From positions 1 to 45,060 of the IMG/VR virus record IMGVR_UViG_3300010885_043982: a stretch of DNA of 45,060 nt, one strand, 5' to 3'. The stretch is from a virus. Of this stretch, positions 16,977-25,108 are shown in pieces (position 1 is the first letter of the stretch; each line of letters opens with the position of its first letter). The notes under the pieces are model-generated. The model ran no database searches, had not been told where the DNA came from, and saw nothing but the letters and a program-made list of their open reading frames with translations. A program made the translations under genes and the position numbers.

Positions 16977-17723
16977 ATGCAAGAAACTTTATCTGCGTCA
17001 ACAGAAGATGTTTTATCAAAAAAAAGAGGTAGGAAAACCGTTAATTTAAATTATTTTGCAGAAAAAGAAGAATTAGCAGTAAGAAATTTTTTAATCGCCG
17101 AAACTTTTGAGGAAAAAAATAAAATTTATAATGAATTTTTAAGAGGACCTCTTGATAAAATGATATCTTCTATTATTAGACGATACAAGTTATATCGTAA
17201 AGATATGAATTTTATTGAAATCCATACCGATACACATTCTTTCTTAATGACCAAAGTTGATAAATTCAAACCGGCAAAAGAAAAGAAAGCGTACTCATAT
17301 TTTGGCACTATTTGTAAAAATTATTTGATGGGTCAAATAATTAAAGACCAAAAGGAAACTAATAGGAGAGTATCTTATGAAGATATTTCTGCTAGTATTG
17401 AAGAGAGACCGGATATGATTTATAGAATTGACGATGATATTGTTGAAAGTCATGTTATTATTAATGAATATCTTAAAGAATTAAAAGAATTTATTGAAAA
17501 AGAATCATTAAATGATAATGAAAGAAAATTAGGATACGCCCTTATTGATTTATTTGATAATTATGAACAAATTTTTTCAGGTGCGGATAATAATAAATTT
17601 AATAAAAATGTTATTCTTCTTTCGTTGAGAGAGATGACAAATTTAAGTACTAAAGAAATTCGTAGTTCAATTAAAAGATTTAAAAAACTTTACCTAATTA
17701 TTCAGATAAAGTTGAAAAACTAA
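16977..17723 (+). CDS. gp55: gp55-like late transcription sigma factor
   Basis: The middle part (residues about 55-125) has the pattern of T4 gp55 and its relatives: a helix ending RRYKLYRKDMNFIE, then THSFLMTKVDKFKPAKEKKA, YSYFGTICKNYLMGQIIKDQ and KETNRRVSYED, equivalent to the sigma region 2 core that contacts polymerase and the -10 type element. At 248 aa it is longer than T4 gp55 (about 185), with an acidic C-terminal half. It should direct host RNA polymerase to phage late promoters. It starts immediately after the previous stop and is followed 8 bases after its own stop by a TATTTATT element that opens the structural block. Confidence 0.75.
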   Translation: MQETLSASTEDVLSKKRGRKTVNLNYFAEKEELAVRNFLIAETFEEKNKIYNEFLRGPLDKMISSIIRRYKLYRKDMNFIEIHTDTHSFLMTKVDKFKPAKEKKAYSYFGTICKNYLMGQIIKDQKETNRRVSYEDISASIEERPDMIYRIDDDIVESHVIINEYLKELKEFIEKESLNDNERKLGYALIDLFDNYEQIFSGADNNKFNKNVILLSLREMTNLSTKEIRSSIKRFKKLYLIIQIKLKN

Positions 17724-17731
17724 ACGAAAAG

Positions 17732-17739
17732 TATTTATT
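17732..17739 (+). promoter_or_regulatory. Candidate late promoter element TATTTATT
   Basis: Sense-strand TATTTATT, 3 nt before the ATG at 17743 and between the sigma-factor gene and the first virion gene. It is one of fourteen similar elements before structural genes. If it acts like the T4 late -10 element, the transcript would start at about the ATG. Confidence 0.45.
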
Positions 17740-17742
17740 AAT

Positions 17743-18108
17743 ATGGCAAGACCAACAAGAAAGGAAATTAATTTTTCAAAAGACTCTATATTATCGCTTA
17801 TGCAAGAAATCTATAATGAACTTGTTGAGCAAAGACAAACTGCAATTAGAATTCAAAACAAAATGTTGGCGATGTTGAAAGACCCTACCGATATGATAAC
17901 TATTGGACCTGTAATTGAAAAGCAACAAAAAATCGTTAATGATTGCGTTGAGAAAAAAATTAGTCTTTCTAAACTACAGTCGAGTATTTGGGAAAAATCC
18001 AATAATAATACCGAGTCATTCTCTATGGCCGATTTAGATGATGATTTAATACAGAATCTTATCGAAAAAGACGTTTCAGATGATTTAGAGACATATAAAA
18101 TGAAATAA
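17743..18108 (+). CDS. Hypothetical protein, first gene of the tail/baseplate block
   Basis: Not recognised. The 121-residue protein is mostly helical and probably coiled: ILSLMQEIYNELVEQRQTAI followed by RIQNKMLAMLKDP, then an acidic tail MADLDDDLIQNLIEKDVSDD. It has no membrane segment. Preceded by a late-promoter-like element and followed after 6 nt by the 690-residue virion protein. A role as a small baseplate component or assembly chaperone is possible but only inferred from position. Confidence 0.6.
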   Translation: MARPTRKEINFSKDSILSLMQEIYNELVEQRQTAIRIQNKMLAMLKDPTDMITIGPVIEKQQKIVNDCVEKKISLSKLQSSIWEKSNNNTESFSMADLDDDLIQNLIEKDVSDDLETYKMK

Positions 18109-18114
18109 GACATT

Positions 18115-20187
18115 ATGGCGATACCTGATTTAAAAAGTGCGGAAGATAAAATTCAAAGCAGACTCAAAGCCCTTCAAACATTTAGTGAAGTATCTCAATC
18201 GGAGAAAGATTTAGTCAAGGATAAAGGTAATTCATTATCTAAATCTAGTGCTCAATTATCAACTCAACTTAGTAAAATTAAGGAACTACAAAAAAGGTAT
18301 TTAAAAGACCCTGCAAATTCAATAGATAAAATGTTGGATTTTTTAGGTACAACTAAAGGAAATGGGTCTGAATCTTTAGGATATCTTAAAAAAAAGGTAA
18401 TTGAGGTCGCAGTTAAAATTGAACCTACAATTGCCGCAATAGTTAAAGAACAAACAATTAAAGCGTTAGGATGTTCTCAAGAACAAACCTATAAAGGTTT
18501 TAATCTTAATGGGCTTCAAATAAGTCCATTATCTATATTACCTCAATCTGAAGGTATTTATATCCCTATACAATCGGTTGATTTCTTTTCTAATTTAAAA
18601 AATTCACCAGACACTAAATTTGGTAAAATGTTTTACGAAAAACCGGTTCCATCCACTAGTGCAATATTTAAACCTTATGGAGGTACGACGCCGTTCCCTA
18701 TGAACAAACAAATGTATCAATTAACGGAAACTCAAAATTTTGGAAAATCATTTTCACAAATTAATGGTAAAAACTACTTAGGTAAATCGGGGCAAAATTT
18801 ATTTGATTTTCAATATACTAAACAAAATAGTTTTCAAGTAACCGGAGATTATTATAGAGTGTTGTTACTTACTCGAGATAATAATATAAATAATGTTGGT
18901 GAATTTTTATCGGATTATTATAGTACTATTAAATTAATTGACCCGGTTGATGTTGGTATGCAATTAGTTAATATTGTTTCAGGTGCTATCAGTATAAATT
19001 CTCAAATTGGTTTTGGAGAAATAACAAATCAATCTAAATTTATGTTATTAGCTCAACGAATTTTAGGTCTTTGTTTTGATTCAAGACAAGAAATCGATGT
19101 TAGTGGTACTGCAAAAATTGCGGAATTAGATGGTGTTGATGAAAGTTTTTTTGAGTTAACCGAAATTGATTTAAGAAATATTGATATTGAAATTTCAAAT
19201 GTTCAAAATGGGGTGATGGAATTTGTTGATTGTGATAATGTTAAATTACCGGTCGATACAGAATCGTTAGTTTCACAACTTGTTGATTTTAGAGATAATG
19301 TTGATACCCAAACAACCGAACAACAAGTTAATACTATTAATACAATTGTTAATTCTATTTCACAAAATCCTCAATGGTCTCCGATGATTCCATCTAATTT
19401 TAATGTAAGTGTCGCAATTGATAAAAATATAATTAAAAAAATCCCATTAGCGGTCGCTTCAGGTGTTTTATCACCTAAAGTCTTATTACCTCTTTATACT
19501 TTACTCTCAGTTGTTCAATCAGGGGCAACCTATACCTATAATCAACAAGTAACCTCAGTAAATCAGGTTATTCAATCCGGTAATAGTAATACTTCACAGT
19601 CAAGTAATATTGTTGCTGACGGAGCGGATTTTTTAAAAAAATATAAAAAATTCTCAATTGAAGTAATATCTCTTATTAATAGTGAATTTTTAAAAGTCTT
19701 GTTTCAAGAATTAAAAAAGGATATTTTAAATTTAGTTGCATTAATCTTAAAAGATGTGACAAAATCTCAAAGATTAAAAAAATACGCAATTATTTTAAAA
19801 TTAATTCAGTTAGCTTTAATAATATCACAACTTATTAATGATTATCGAAAATGTAAGTCATTAATGAGTAATATTTTACTATTACTTGATACAATTAATG
19901 GACTTGGCCCAAAACAATTAATCAGTAGAGCGAGTATTCCAATACCGTTATTGTATCTTGCCGAATTTCTTCCGGGGTTTTCACCTGAAAGAGCAACAAT
20001 TAACACTATTGAATTATTACAAGGATTAGGGATTCCAACAGGTACATTACCTGATGGTTCTCCAAATTTAATGTTATTATATAATTTAGTATCAAATAAA
20101 GGTTTTGATGCCGAAAGAGGAGAAAATGAGAAAATAGTAGGAGTAGTTAAACCAGATAGATTCACCATTATTGGAAAAGCATTATAA
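18115..20187 (+). CDS. Large virion protein, probably baseplate-associated
   Basis: The 690-residue protein has three visible zones: a helical N-terminus (1-120, KDLVKDKGNSLSKSSAQLST, coiled-coil-like), a central beta-rich zone with Gly/Asn/Ser-rich stretches, and a C-terminal hydrophobic helical zone (about 540-610, with FQELKKDILNLVALILKDV and ILKLIQLALIISQLIND) that could be membrane-active or buried in an oligomer. No enzyme motif. The neighbour two genes on is a gp5-like hub protein, so a baseplate wedge or hub role is inferred. I cannot match it to a specific T4 gene. Confidence 0.6.
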   Translation: MAIPDLKSAEDKIQSRLKALQTFSEVSQSEKDLVKDKGNSLSKSSAQLSTQLSKIKELQKRYLKDPANSIDKMLDFLGTTKGNGSESLGYLKKKVIEVAVKIEPTIAAIVKEQTIKALGCSQEQTYKGFNLNGLQISPLSILPQSEGIYIPIQSVDFFSNLKNSPDTKFGKMFYEKPVPSTSAIFKPYGGTTPFPMNKQMYQLTETQNFGKSFSQINGKNYLGKSGQNLFDFQYTKQNSFQVTGDYYRVLLLTRDNNINNVGEFLSDYYSTIKLIDPVDVGMQLVNIVSGAISINSQIGFGEITNQSKFMLLAQRILGLCFDSRQEIDVSGTAKIAELDGVDESFFELTEIDLRNIDIEISNVQNGVMEFVDCDNVKLPVDTESLVSQLVDFRDNVDTQTTEQQVNTINTIVNSISQNPQWSPMIPSNFNVSVAIDKNIIKKIPLAVASGVLSPKVLLPLYTLLSVVQSGATYTYNQQVTSVNQVIQSGNSNTSQSSNIVADGADFLKKYKKFSIEVISLINSEFLKVLFQELKKDILNLVALILKDVTKSQRLKKYAIILKLIQLALIISQLINDYRKCKSLMSNILLLLDTINGLGPKQLISRASIPIPLLYLAEFLPGFSPERATINTIELLQGLGIPTGTLPDGSPNLMLLYNLVSNKGFDAERGENEKIVGVVKPDRFTIIGKAL

Positions 20188-20188
20188 T

Positions 20189-20395
20189 ATGAAAAAAGAA
20201 GAATTTGAAAATATTATTAAAGAACAGTCTAATCTTAATAATTTACCTAATCAAAAATTAGTTGAGTTTATGGATTTGTTGTCTTCAGATTTTGACGGTA
20301 CTAAACAAAATATAATTAACTCGACTCTTTATTTAGATAAAGTTGAGGAATTATATAATAACACTTTAAAAGTTTATCAAGAAAGAAATAAATAA
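20189..20395 (+). CDS. Small hypothetical protein in baseplate block
   Basis: The ATG at 20189 (one base after the preceding TAA) is preferred to an upstream TTG that would overlap the previous gene. The 68-residue product is acidic and helical (FENIIKEQSNLNNLPNQKLV, VEELYNNTLKVYQERNK). Its stop overlaps the next ATG by one base, indicating coupling to the hub gene. Not recognised; possibly a chaperone or small baseplate part. Confidence 0.6.
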   Translation: MKKEEFENIIKEQSNLNNLPNQKLVEFMDLLSSDFDGTKQNIINSTLYLDKVEELYNNTLKVYQERNK

Positions 20396-21915
20396 TGAGT
20401 AATACAATATTTTACCAATGTATTGTTTTAGACAATCAGGACCCATTAATGCTTGGGAGAGTAAGAGCTAGAATTGTTACGGATAATTATGAAGATATTC
20501 TTAAGAGTGTTGACAGTCCTAAATGGAATCCTGAAAAAGACCCATGGACTTCAAGAGACCCTTTAGTTTTTAATTCGTTATTACCGTATTTTGTTTACCA
20601 AGTACCAAAAGTTGATGAGTTAATTCAGGTAATGTTTTTAAATTCTGACTTTAAATATCAGAATCAATATTATATTCAAAATAACTTCTCAAGTCCAACC
20701 TCAACATTTAAGGAATTTAATTTTGGGGCAAATAAATTTACCGGAACCGGTTTTCAAATTGAGAATCCAAGACCTTTAAAAAACCAAAATGGTACTTATA
20801 CCGATAATGGTATTCACGAAGGGGTATTCCCACAACCAGGAGATAATGCCATCTTAGGTCGTGGTAGTGCGGATATGGTGGTTAAACAAGATGAAATATT
20901 AATAAGGGCTGGAAAATTTAAAGGGGAAACATTACAATCAAATGTTGTACCTGTTGGGAATTCCCAAAGAGGTTTTTTTCAACTTACCAAATTTAATAGT
21001 GTTAAACAATCTTTATCCCCAAAAACTTATTTTGAGCTTAAAGAAAATGTTCTTTTAACTAAATATTTGATAGAATGGGTTGTTAATAATCCTGAAAACA
21101 ATCAAGATAAATTTGGAGGGTCCGTTTATTTATATCAATTAAAATCAGACATTTCGGTTAATACAAAAAATTTAACAGTTGGTAGTCCTATAAATGAAAA
21201 TCTAAAACAATTAATAACAACACAAGATTTTTCGTCATTAAGTAAATCTGATACAATTAAATTTATCAATACCTTTATTAAAGAATGTAACGATAAAAGT
21301 CCTTCTATTGGAGGGGTGGTAACTTTTACATCTAATTCTCAAGATACCAATTTCCCTATATTTTTTAGACCAAATAATTTAATGTATTCGTTAATTAATT
21401 CAACATCATCAAGTATTGAGACAATTAATATTAGTCAAATATATAAAGGGATTAAATTAAACTCCGCTGACACAGGAGGATATGGTTTTATTTATGTTAA
21501 AGGTAAAGTAACTTTACGAACCCCTTTAGTTCCAATTAAAATAGTTGTTCCTCAAGACACCTACATTAATACTGAATCAACTTATGGAGCAATTGGTTCT
21601 GATAAATTATATTTATTATCTCATCAATCTCAAATACCCGGTAAATCAAAAATAAACTTTGATAACACGTTATACGGAATTGATACTAAAAAATTTGCAG
21701 ATGATATTCAACCCAATACTTCAAGTATGGTTAGAGGTGAAGAACTTTTAGAATTGATGAATTTAATTGTTAGATTCTTAGTTAGTCACACACATGCATA
21801 TCCAGGATTACCTCCTGTTAGTGTTACCCAAGATGGTTCTAACGTTGCAAACATCCTCACTGAGATGCAAAATGCTTATACCAAAATACTTAATGAAAAT
21901 ATTCGACTTAATTGA
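20395..21915 (+). CDS. gp5: gp5-like baseplate hub/spike protein
   Basis: The N-terminus FYQCIVLDNQDPLMLGRVRA then RIVTD is the typical beginning of the OB-fold domain of gp5/VgrG-type hub proteins (D-P-x-x-x-GRVR). Further on, FPQPGDNAILGRGSADMV and a C-terminal SHTHAYPGLPPVS segment resemble phage hub proteins that end in a THxH-type loop. No lysozyme domain of the T4 gp5 kind is visible in 506 residues. It would sit at the centre of the baseplate and carry or form the membrane-piercing spike. Confidence 0.7.
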   Translation: MSNTIFYQCIVLDNQDPLMLGRVRARIVTDNYEDILKSVDSPKWNPEKDPWTSRDPLVFNSLLPYFVYQVPKVDELIQVMFLNSDFKYQNQYYIQNNFSSPTSTFKEFNFGANKFTGTGFQIENPRPLKNQNGTYTDNGIHEGVFPQPGDNAILGRGSADMVVKQDEILIRAGKFKGETLQSNVVPVGNSQRGFFQLTKFNSVKQSLSPKTYFELKENVLLTKYLIEWVVNNPENNQDKFGGSVYLYQLKSDISVNTKNLTVGSPINENLKQLITTQDFSSLSKSDTIKFINTFIKECNDKSPSIGGVVTFTSNSQDTNFPIFFRPNNLMYSLINSTSSSIETINISQIYKGIKLNSADTGGYGFIYVKGKVTLRTPLVPIKIVVPQDTYINTESTYGAIGSDKLYLLSHQSQIPGKSKINFDNTLYGIDTKKFADDIQPNTSSMVRGEELLELMNLIVRFLVSHTHAYPGLPPVSVTQDGSNVANILTEMQNAYTKILNENIRLN

Positions 21916-21923
21916 TATTTATA
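21916..21923 (+). promoter_or_regulatory. Candidate late promoter element TATTTATA
   Basis: Exact TATTTATA on the sense strand beginning directly after the hub-gene stop, with 13 nt to the next ATG at 21937. Belongs to the 12-14 nt spacing class. Confidence 0.5.
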
Positions 21924-21936
21924 ATTAAAAAGATAG

Positions 21937-23439
21937 ATGTCAATTTTAAGGTCTTATATAGATAAAAACAACACCATTATTTCAAACTCTTATGTTAATA
22001 CAGGAAGGAACCCTGTTATTGAGTTAAATTTTGGTGCTTCTGATTTAATAGTTCCAAACTTTGGGTATACAAGATTCATCTTTGATTTAGATTTATCTCT
22101 ATTACGTCAAAACATTCAATCGGGTGTAATCTCAACAGGTTGTACCACGGGAATGACACATACATTAAACATGACTAACACCTCTTCATTCGATAATGAA
22201 TTATTAAATACATTTATGTCAAACGAAAGAAGAAGAGCAACCTCATTTGATTTAATCTTATTTAGAATCCCCAAAATTTCCGGAACTACCGGAGGTTCAC
22301 AATCATGGGATGAAGGTGTTGGATTTGATTATAGTGAATTTAATTTGGGTAAAGGAAGTTCAAATGGTTCGTCAACACCACTTACTTATGTTGATAGTCG
22401 AGCCTATTCATTAAGACCATCTAATTGGTATCAAACAACAACAATTAATAATTGGTCCCAACCGGGAATATATGACAATACTAATCAAGGAGTTGTTAAT
22501 TATTCAGGACTAACCATTGTTGGTCGACAACATTTTGAATTAGGTAATGAGGATTTATACATAGATATGTCCAACGAAATTAATGGAGTATTAAATGGAA
22601 GTATTACTGGTGTTACCGGGTGGGGAATTTCATACCTACCTCAAATTGAAAATATATCAGGTCTTACCGATAGTTATAGTGTCGCATTCTTTTCAAGACA
22701 TACTCAAACTTTTTATCAACCATTCTTACAAACAACATATAATGATTTAATTCAAGACGACCGAAATTTATTTTTAAAGAACCAACAAAATAAATTGTTT
22801 TTATACATTTATCAAAATGGTGATTTAGTTAATTTAGATTCTGACCCTTTTGTTAGGATTGAAGACAGAAATGGAGATGTTGTTATTGGCATGTCATCAT
22901 TAAACACTTGTTTAAGAACTAAAGGAGTTTATGAAGTTGTAATACCTAACGGATTTACCGGAAGTCCAGCCCCTTGTGTATTCTATGATATATGGTCAGG
23001 ATTAACAATTAATGGACAAGGAATACCAAACGTTCAAAATCAATTTATTCTTCAGGAATATACCTCAGGAATCCAAATTGGGTCAACGTCAAAAGAACCT
23101 CAAAAATATGGATTTAATTTTTACGGTATATTACAAAATGAAAATATCCTTAATACCGACATCAGGAAAGTTGGTGTAACAATTAAAAAAGCTTATACCG
23201 CTCAGCAAATATTATTAGAGGTTTCCGCCTTTTATAGAGTATATATAAAAGAAGGAACAACTGAAGTATTAGTCCAAGATTGGACACCTATTAATAGAAC
23301 ACCAAATGAATATTATTTTATGTTTGATATGAGAGATAAAATACCAAATCAATACTATGTTGATATTCAAGTAAATACATCAGGTGAAAAAGACACCTAT
23401 AAAAAACAATTAACCTTTAATATAGTAAATCACAAATAA
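21937..23439 (+). CDS. Virion structural protein, beta-rich
   Basis: A 500-residue protein, rich in Gly, Ser, Thr, Asn and aromatic residues, with few charged helices: SYIDKNNTIISNSYVNTGRN at the N-terminus, then FGYTRFIFDLDLSLLRQNIQ, and a C-terminal domain (about 400-500) with alternating beta strands such as VQDWTPINRTPNEYYFMFD that looks like an Ig-like or beta-sandwich fold. Composition and position suggest a tail, baseplate or fibre-attachment protein. No known family recognised. It has its own late-promoter-like element. Confidence 0.6.
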   Translation: MSILRSYIDKNNTIISNSYVNTGRNPVIELNFGASDLIVPNFGYTRFIFDLDLSLLRQNIQSGVISTGCTTGMTHTLNMTNTSSFDNELLNTFMSNERRRATSFDLILFRIPKISGTTGGSQSWDEGVGFDYSEFNLGKGSSNGSSTPLTYVDSRAYSLRPSNWYQTTTINNWSQPGIYDNTNQGVVNYSGLTIVGRQHFELGNEDLYIDMSNEINGVLNGSITGVTGWGISYLPQIENISGLTDSYSVAFFSRHTQTFYQPFLQTTYNDLIQDDRNLFLKNQQNKLFLYIYQNGDLVNLDSDPFVRIEDRNGDVVIGMSSLNTCLRTKGVYEVVIPNGFTGSPAPCVFYDIWSGLTINGQGIPNVQNQFILQEYTSGIQIGSTSKEPQKYGFNFYGILQNENILNTDIRKVGVTIKKAYTAQQILLEVSAFYRVYIKEGTTEVLVQDWTPINRTPNEYYFMFDMRDKIPNQYYVDIQVNTSGEKDTYKKQLTFNIVNHK

Positions 23440-23900
23440 TGGAAAAAATAGTTAAACTAACAGAATCCGACTTAAACAGGATTGTTAAAAAAGTTCTTAA
23501 AGAACAAGAAGTTGCTGATTATATGTTTTTTAGTAATCTACAACAAATTAAAAGACAATGTGAAATCATGTTAAAAATGGACCCACAACAAATCGATGAA
23601 ATCATTAATGAAGGTGGTCATGATTGGGCTGATGACCACATAACCGAAGCTAAAAATAATATGGACCAAGTATTTGATTTTTTAATGAATGAAACTGAAA
23701 AAGAATATACTGATTACGAAGATATTAGTGAAGGTAAAAAAAAAGTAGGAACTAAATTATGTGCTCGAGGTATATCATCAGCTAAATCAAAATACGATGT
23801 TTATCCTTCAGCATATGCAAATGGACACGCCATTCAAGTATGTAAAGGTAAAATTAAAGGGCTTGATGGTAAAAAACATTGTTCAGGTGCATATTGTTAA
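23439..23900 (+). CDS. Probable internal/core-associated protein with Cys-containing C-terminal domain
   Basis: The N-terminus IVKLTESDLNRIVKKVLKEQ is a short basic helix with a gp21-type cleavage candidate LKE|Q at residues 20-23. The C-terminal part has KLCARGISSAKSKYDVYPSA then YANGHAIQVCKGK, with four cysteines, a small domain seen in many phage structural cassettes and compatible with a prohead or capsid role. The middle is acidic. It overlaps the upstream gene by one base. A similar LTES leader occurs in the protein at 38601-39425, so packaging into the head is suspected. Confidence 0.55.
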   Translation: MEKIVKLTESDLNRIVKKVLKEQEVADYMFFSNLQQIKRQCEIMLKMDPQQIDEIINEGGHDWADDHITEAKNNMDQVFDFLMNETEKEYTDYEDISEGKKKVGTKLCARGISSAKSKYDVYPSAYANGHAIQVCKGKIKGLDGKKHCSGAYC

Positions 23901-23940
23901 AAAAAAATAAAACTTTATTAGGTTATTAAAAAAATATGTT

Positions 23941-23948
23941 TACCTTTG
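23941..23948 (+). promoter_or_regulatory. Candidate Bacteroidota-type promoter (TACCTTTG)
   Basis: Matches the -7 consensus TAnnTTTG of Bacteroidota vegetative promoters and lies 22 nt before the ATG at 23971, giving a plausible short leader. No clear TTTG at -33 is visible, which is often weak in phages. Suggests host-polymerase expression of the next gene. Confidence 0.5.
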
Positions 23949-23970
23949 TCGAGTTAAAACACGATAGACA

Positions 23971-24369
23971 ATGAAACAATTTTTTAAGAAAACGAAATTA
24001 AAATTTTACTTGAAACTTAGAAGTATCTCTAGAACTAATATGTCGTATGTTGATAAAAATGAAGTGAAATCTTCGGCAATTTGTAGAAAATTAATTTCTC
24101 ACCCTGATTCTAAATTTTTAATCGCTCCGCTATCTCATAAAAGATATATAAAAAACGACCCTTTAGGTATGTTTATTGTTTTATCTGATAATCGAATAAA
24201 TATTATTAATCACGTATATAATTACGACGTTAATGTAAGTTCAACTATTTCTGATAAATTAGACACTATGTTTGATAATAAAGTTGAGTCTTTACGATTA
24301 TCTTTTGAACTTGAAATGAAAAGTCAAATTAAACACTCCTTAACTACGATACTTGAAAAACTTATTTAG
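23971..24369 (+). CDS. Hypothetical protein with own host-type promoter
   Basis: Not recognised. The 132-residue product has a strongly basic N-terminus (MKQFFKKTKLKFYLKLRSIS), then KLISHPDSKFLIAPLSHKRY, and a beta-like centre MFIVLSDNRINIINHVYNY. The helical C-terminus ends with LTTILEKLI. It is preceded by a TACCTTTG element, unlike the surrounding structural genes, and so may be expressed early. Its 3' end overlaps the opposite-strand gene at 24362 by 8 nt, marking the convergent strand switch. Confidence 0.65.
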   Translation: MKQFFKKTKLKFYLKLRSISRTNMSYVDKNEVKSSAICRKLISHPDSKFLIAPLSHKRYIKNDPLGMFIVLSDNRINIINHVYNYDVNVSSTISDKLDTMFDNKVESLRLSFELEMKSQIKHSLTTILEKLI

Positions 24370-24805
24370 TTAATTCTTCTTTTATTACTTTTAAAATTAA
24401 ACCTCTTAATGACTCATTTTGAGGTTTTTTTATTGGGATTTTAATTGATTTTTTTTTACGTCCATTCCACACCGATTCTGATTCTTTGATTGGATTACCA
24501 CTTAAGGTGGGGTTAAGTGCCGAACCCTCATCATCATTCTGACCTCGATAACTTTGTTTTTGTTTCATCAACAAGTGAGACATTTTTTTAGTTTTAGACT
24601 CTATCTCTTTTCTTTTTTCAGGTGTTTCATTAAAATCTCCGTCCGCCTCTTCATACGCTAATTCGGCATTTGTATAGTGGTAAACATCATTAGTAAATGG
24701 ACTCAATTGTTTTTTTTCCCATATTTGAGGGGCTAAAACAATTGGTGTTTTATAATGTCCGGAACTTCCGGAACCTGTAGCTTCACTAATAATATTTTTT
24801 TTCAT
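24362..24805 (-). CDS. Hypothetical protein with possible packaging leader
   Basis: The ATG at 24805 is preferred to a GTG 9 nt upstream. The 147-residue product begins MKKNIISEATGSGSSG, where IISE|A fits the (L/I)xE cleavage rule of gp21-type proteases and resembles T4 internal-protein leaders. The remainder is polar and lacks a recognisable fold (TPIVLAPQIWEKKQLSPFTN), ending in a basic, helical SLRGLILKVIKEELTK. It may be a capsid-internal protein. A TATTTATT element lies 14 nt before the start. Confidence 0.55.
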   Translation of the reverse strand: MKKNIISEATGSGSSGHYKTPIVLAPQIWEKKQLSPFTNDVYHYTNAELAYEEADGDFNETPEKRKEIESKTKKMSHLLMKQKQSYRGQNDDEGSALNPTLSGNPIKESESVWNGRKKKSIKIPIKKPQNESLRGLILKVIKEELTK

Positions 24806-24819
24806 ATATTTCACTTAAC

Positions 24820-24827
24820 AATAAATA
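24820..24827 (-). promoter_or_regulatory. Candidate late promoter element in divergent gap
   Basis: Sense (minus) TATTTATT, 14 nt before the ATG at 24805. The gap between the divergent starts 24805 and 24843 is only 37 nt, so this is the sole promoter-like element visible for either gene; read on the plus strand it is AATAAATA, the T4-like orientation. Confidence 0.4.
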
Positions 24828-24842
24828 TACAATTAAAGAATA

Positions 24843-25091
24843 ATGGAACAAGAAAGACAACCACTAGGATTATTATTTGATAGTGTGGGGTATAACTCAC
24901 CAGACGACATTGATAGATTAACTGATGAGATGACAACAGACCAATCTTTTTATATACTTACACAGGCATTATCATATGTTCATAGTACTCGGTTATTTAC
25001 AATGCAAGAAACAGAATTGGTTTCTAAATCATTAAGAATTCTACATAAAGTAATGTTAAATCGAGATAATCAAACTGAAACAACAGAATAA
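24843..25091 (+). CDS. Hypothetical small protein
   Basis: Not recognised. An 82-residue acidic, helical protein (RQPLGLLFDSVGYNSPDDID, DEMTTDQSFYILTQALSYV, ELVSKSLRILHKVML). It is a lone plus-strand gene between two minus-strand genes and shares a 37-nt divergent gap with the gene at 24805. Kept as real because it fills the gap, has a proper ATG and a convincing amphipathic composition. Confidence 0.55.
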   Translation: MEQERQPLGLLFDSVGYNSPDDIDRLTDEMTTDQSFYILTQALSYVHSTRLFTMQETELVSKSLRILHKVMLNRDNQTETTE

Positions 25092-25108
25092 AAAAATTGG
25101 GGGTTATA

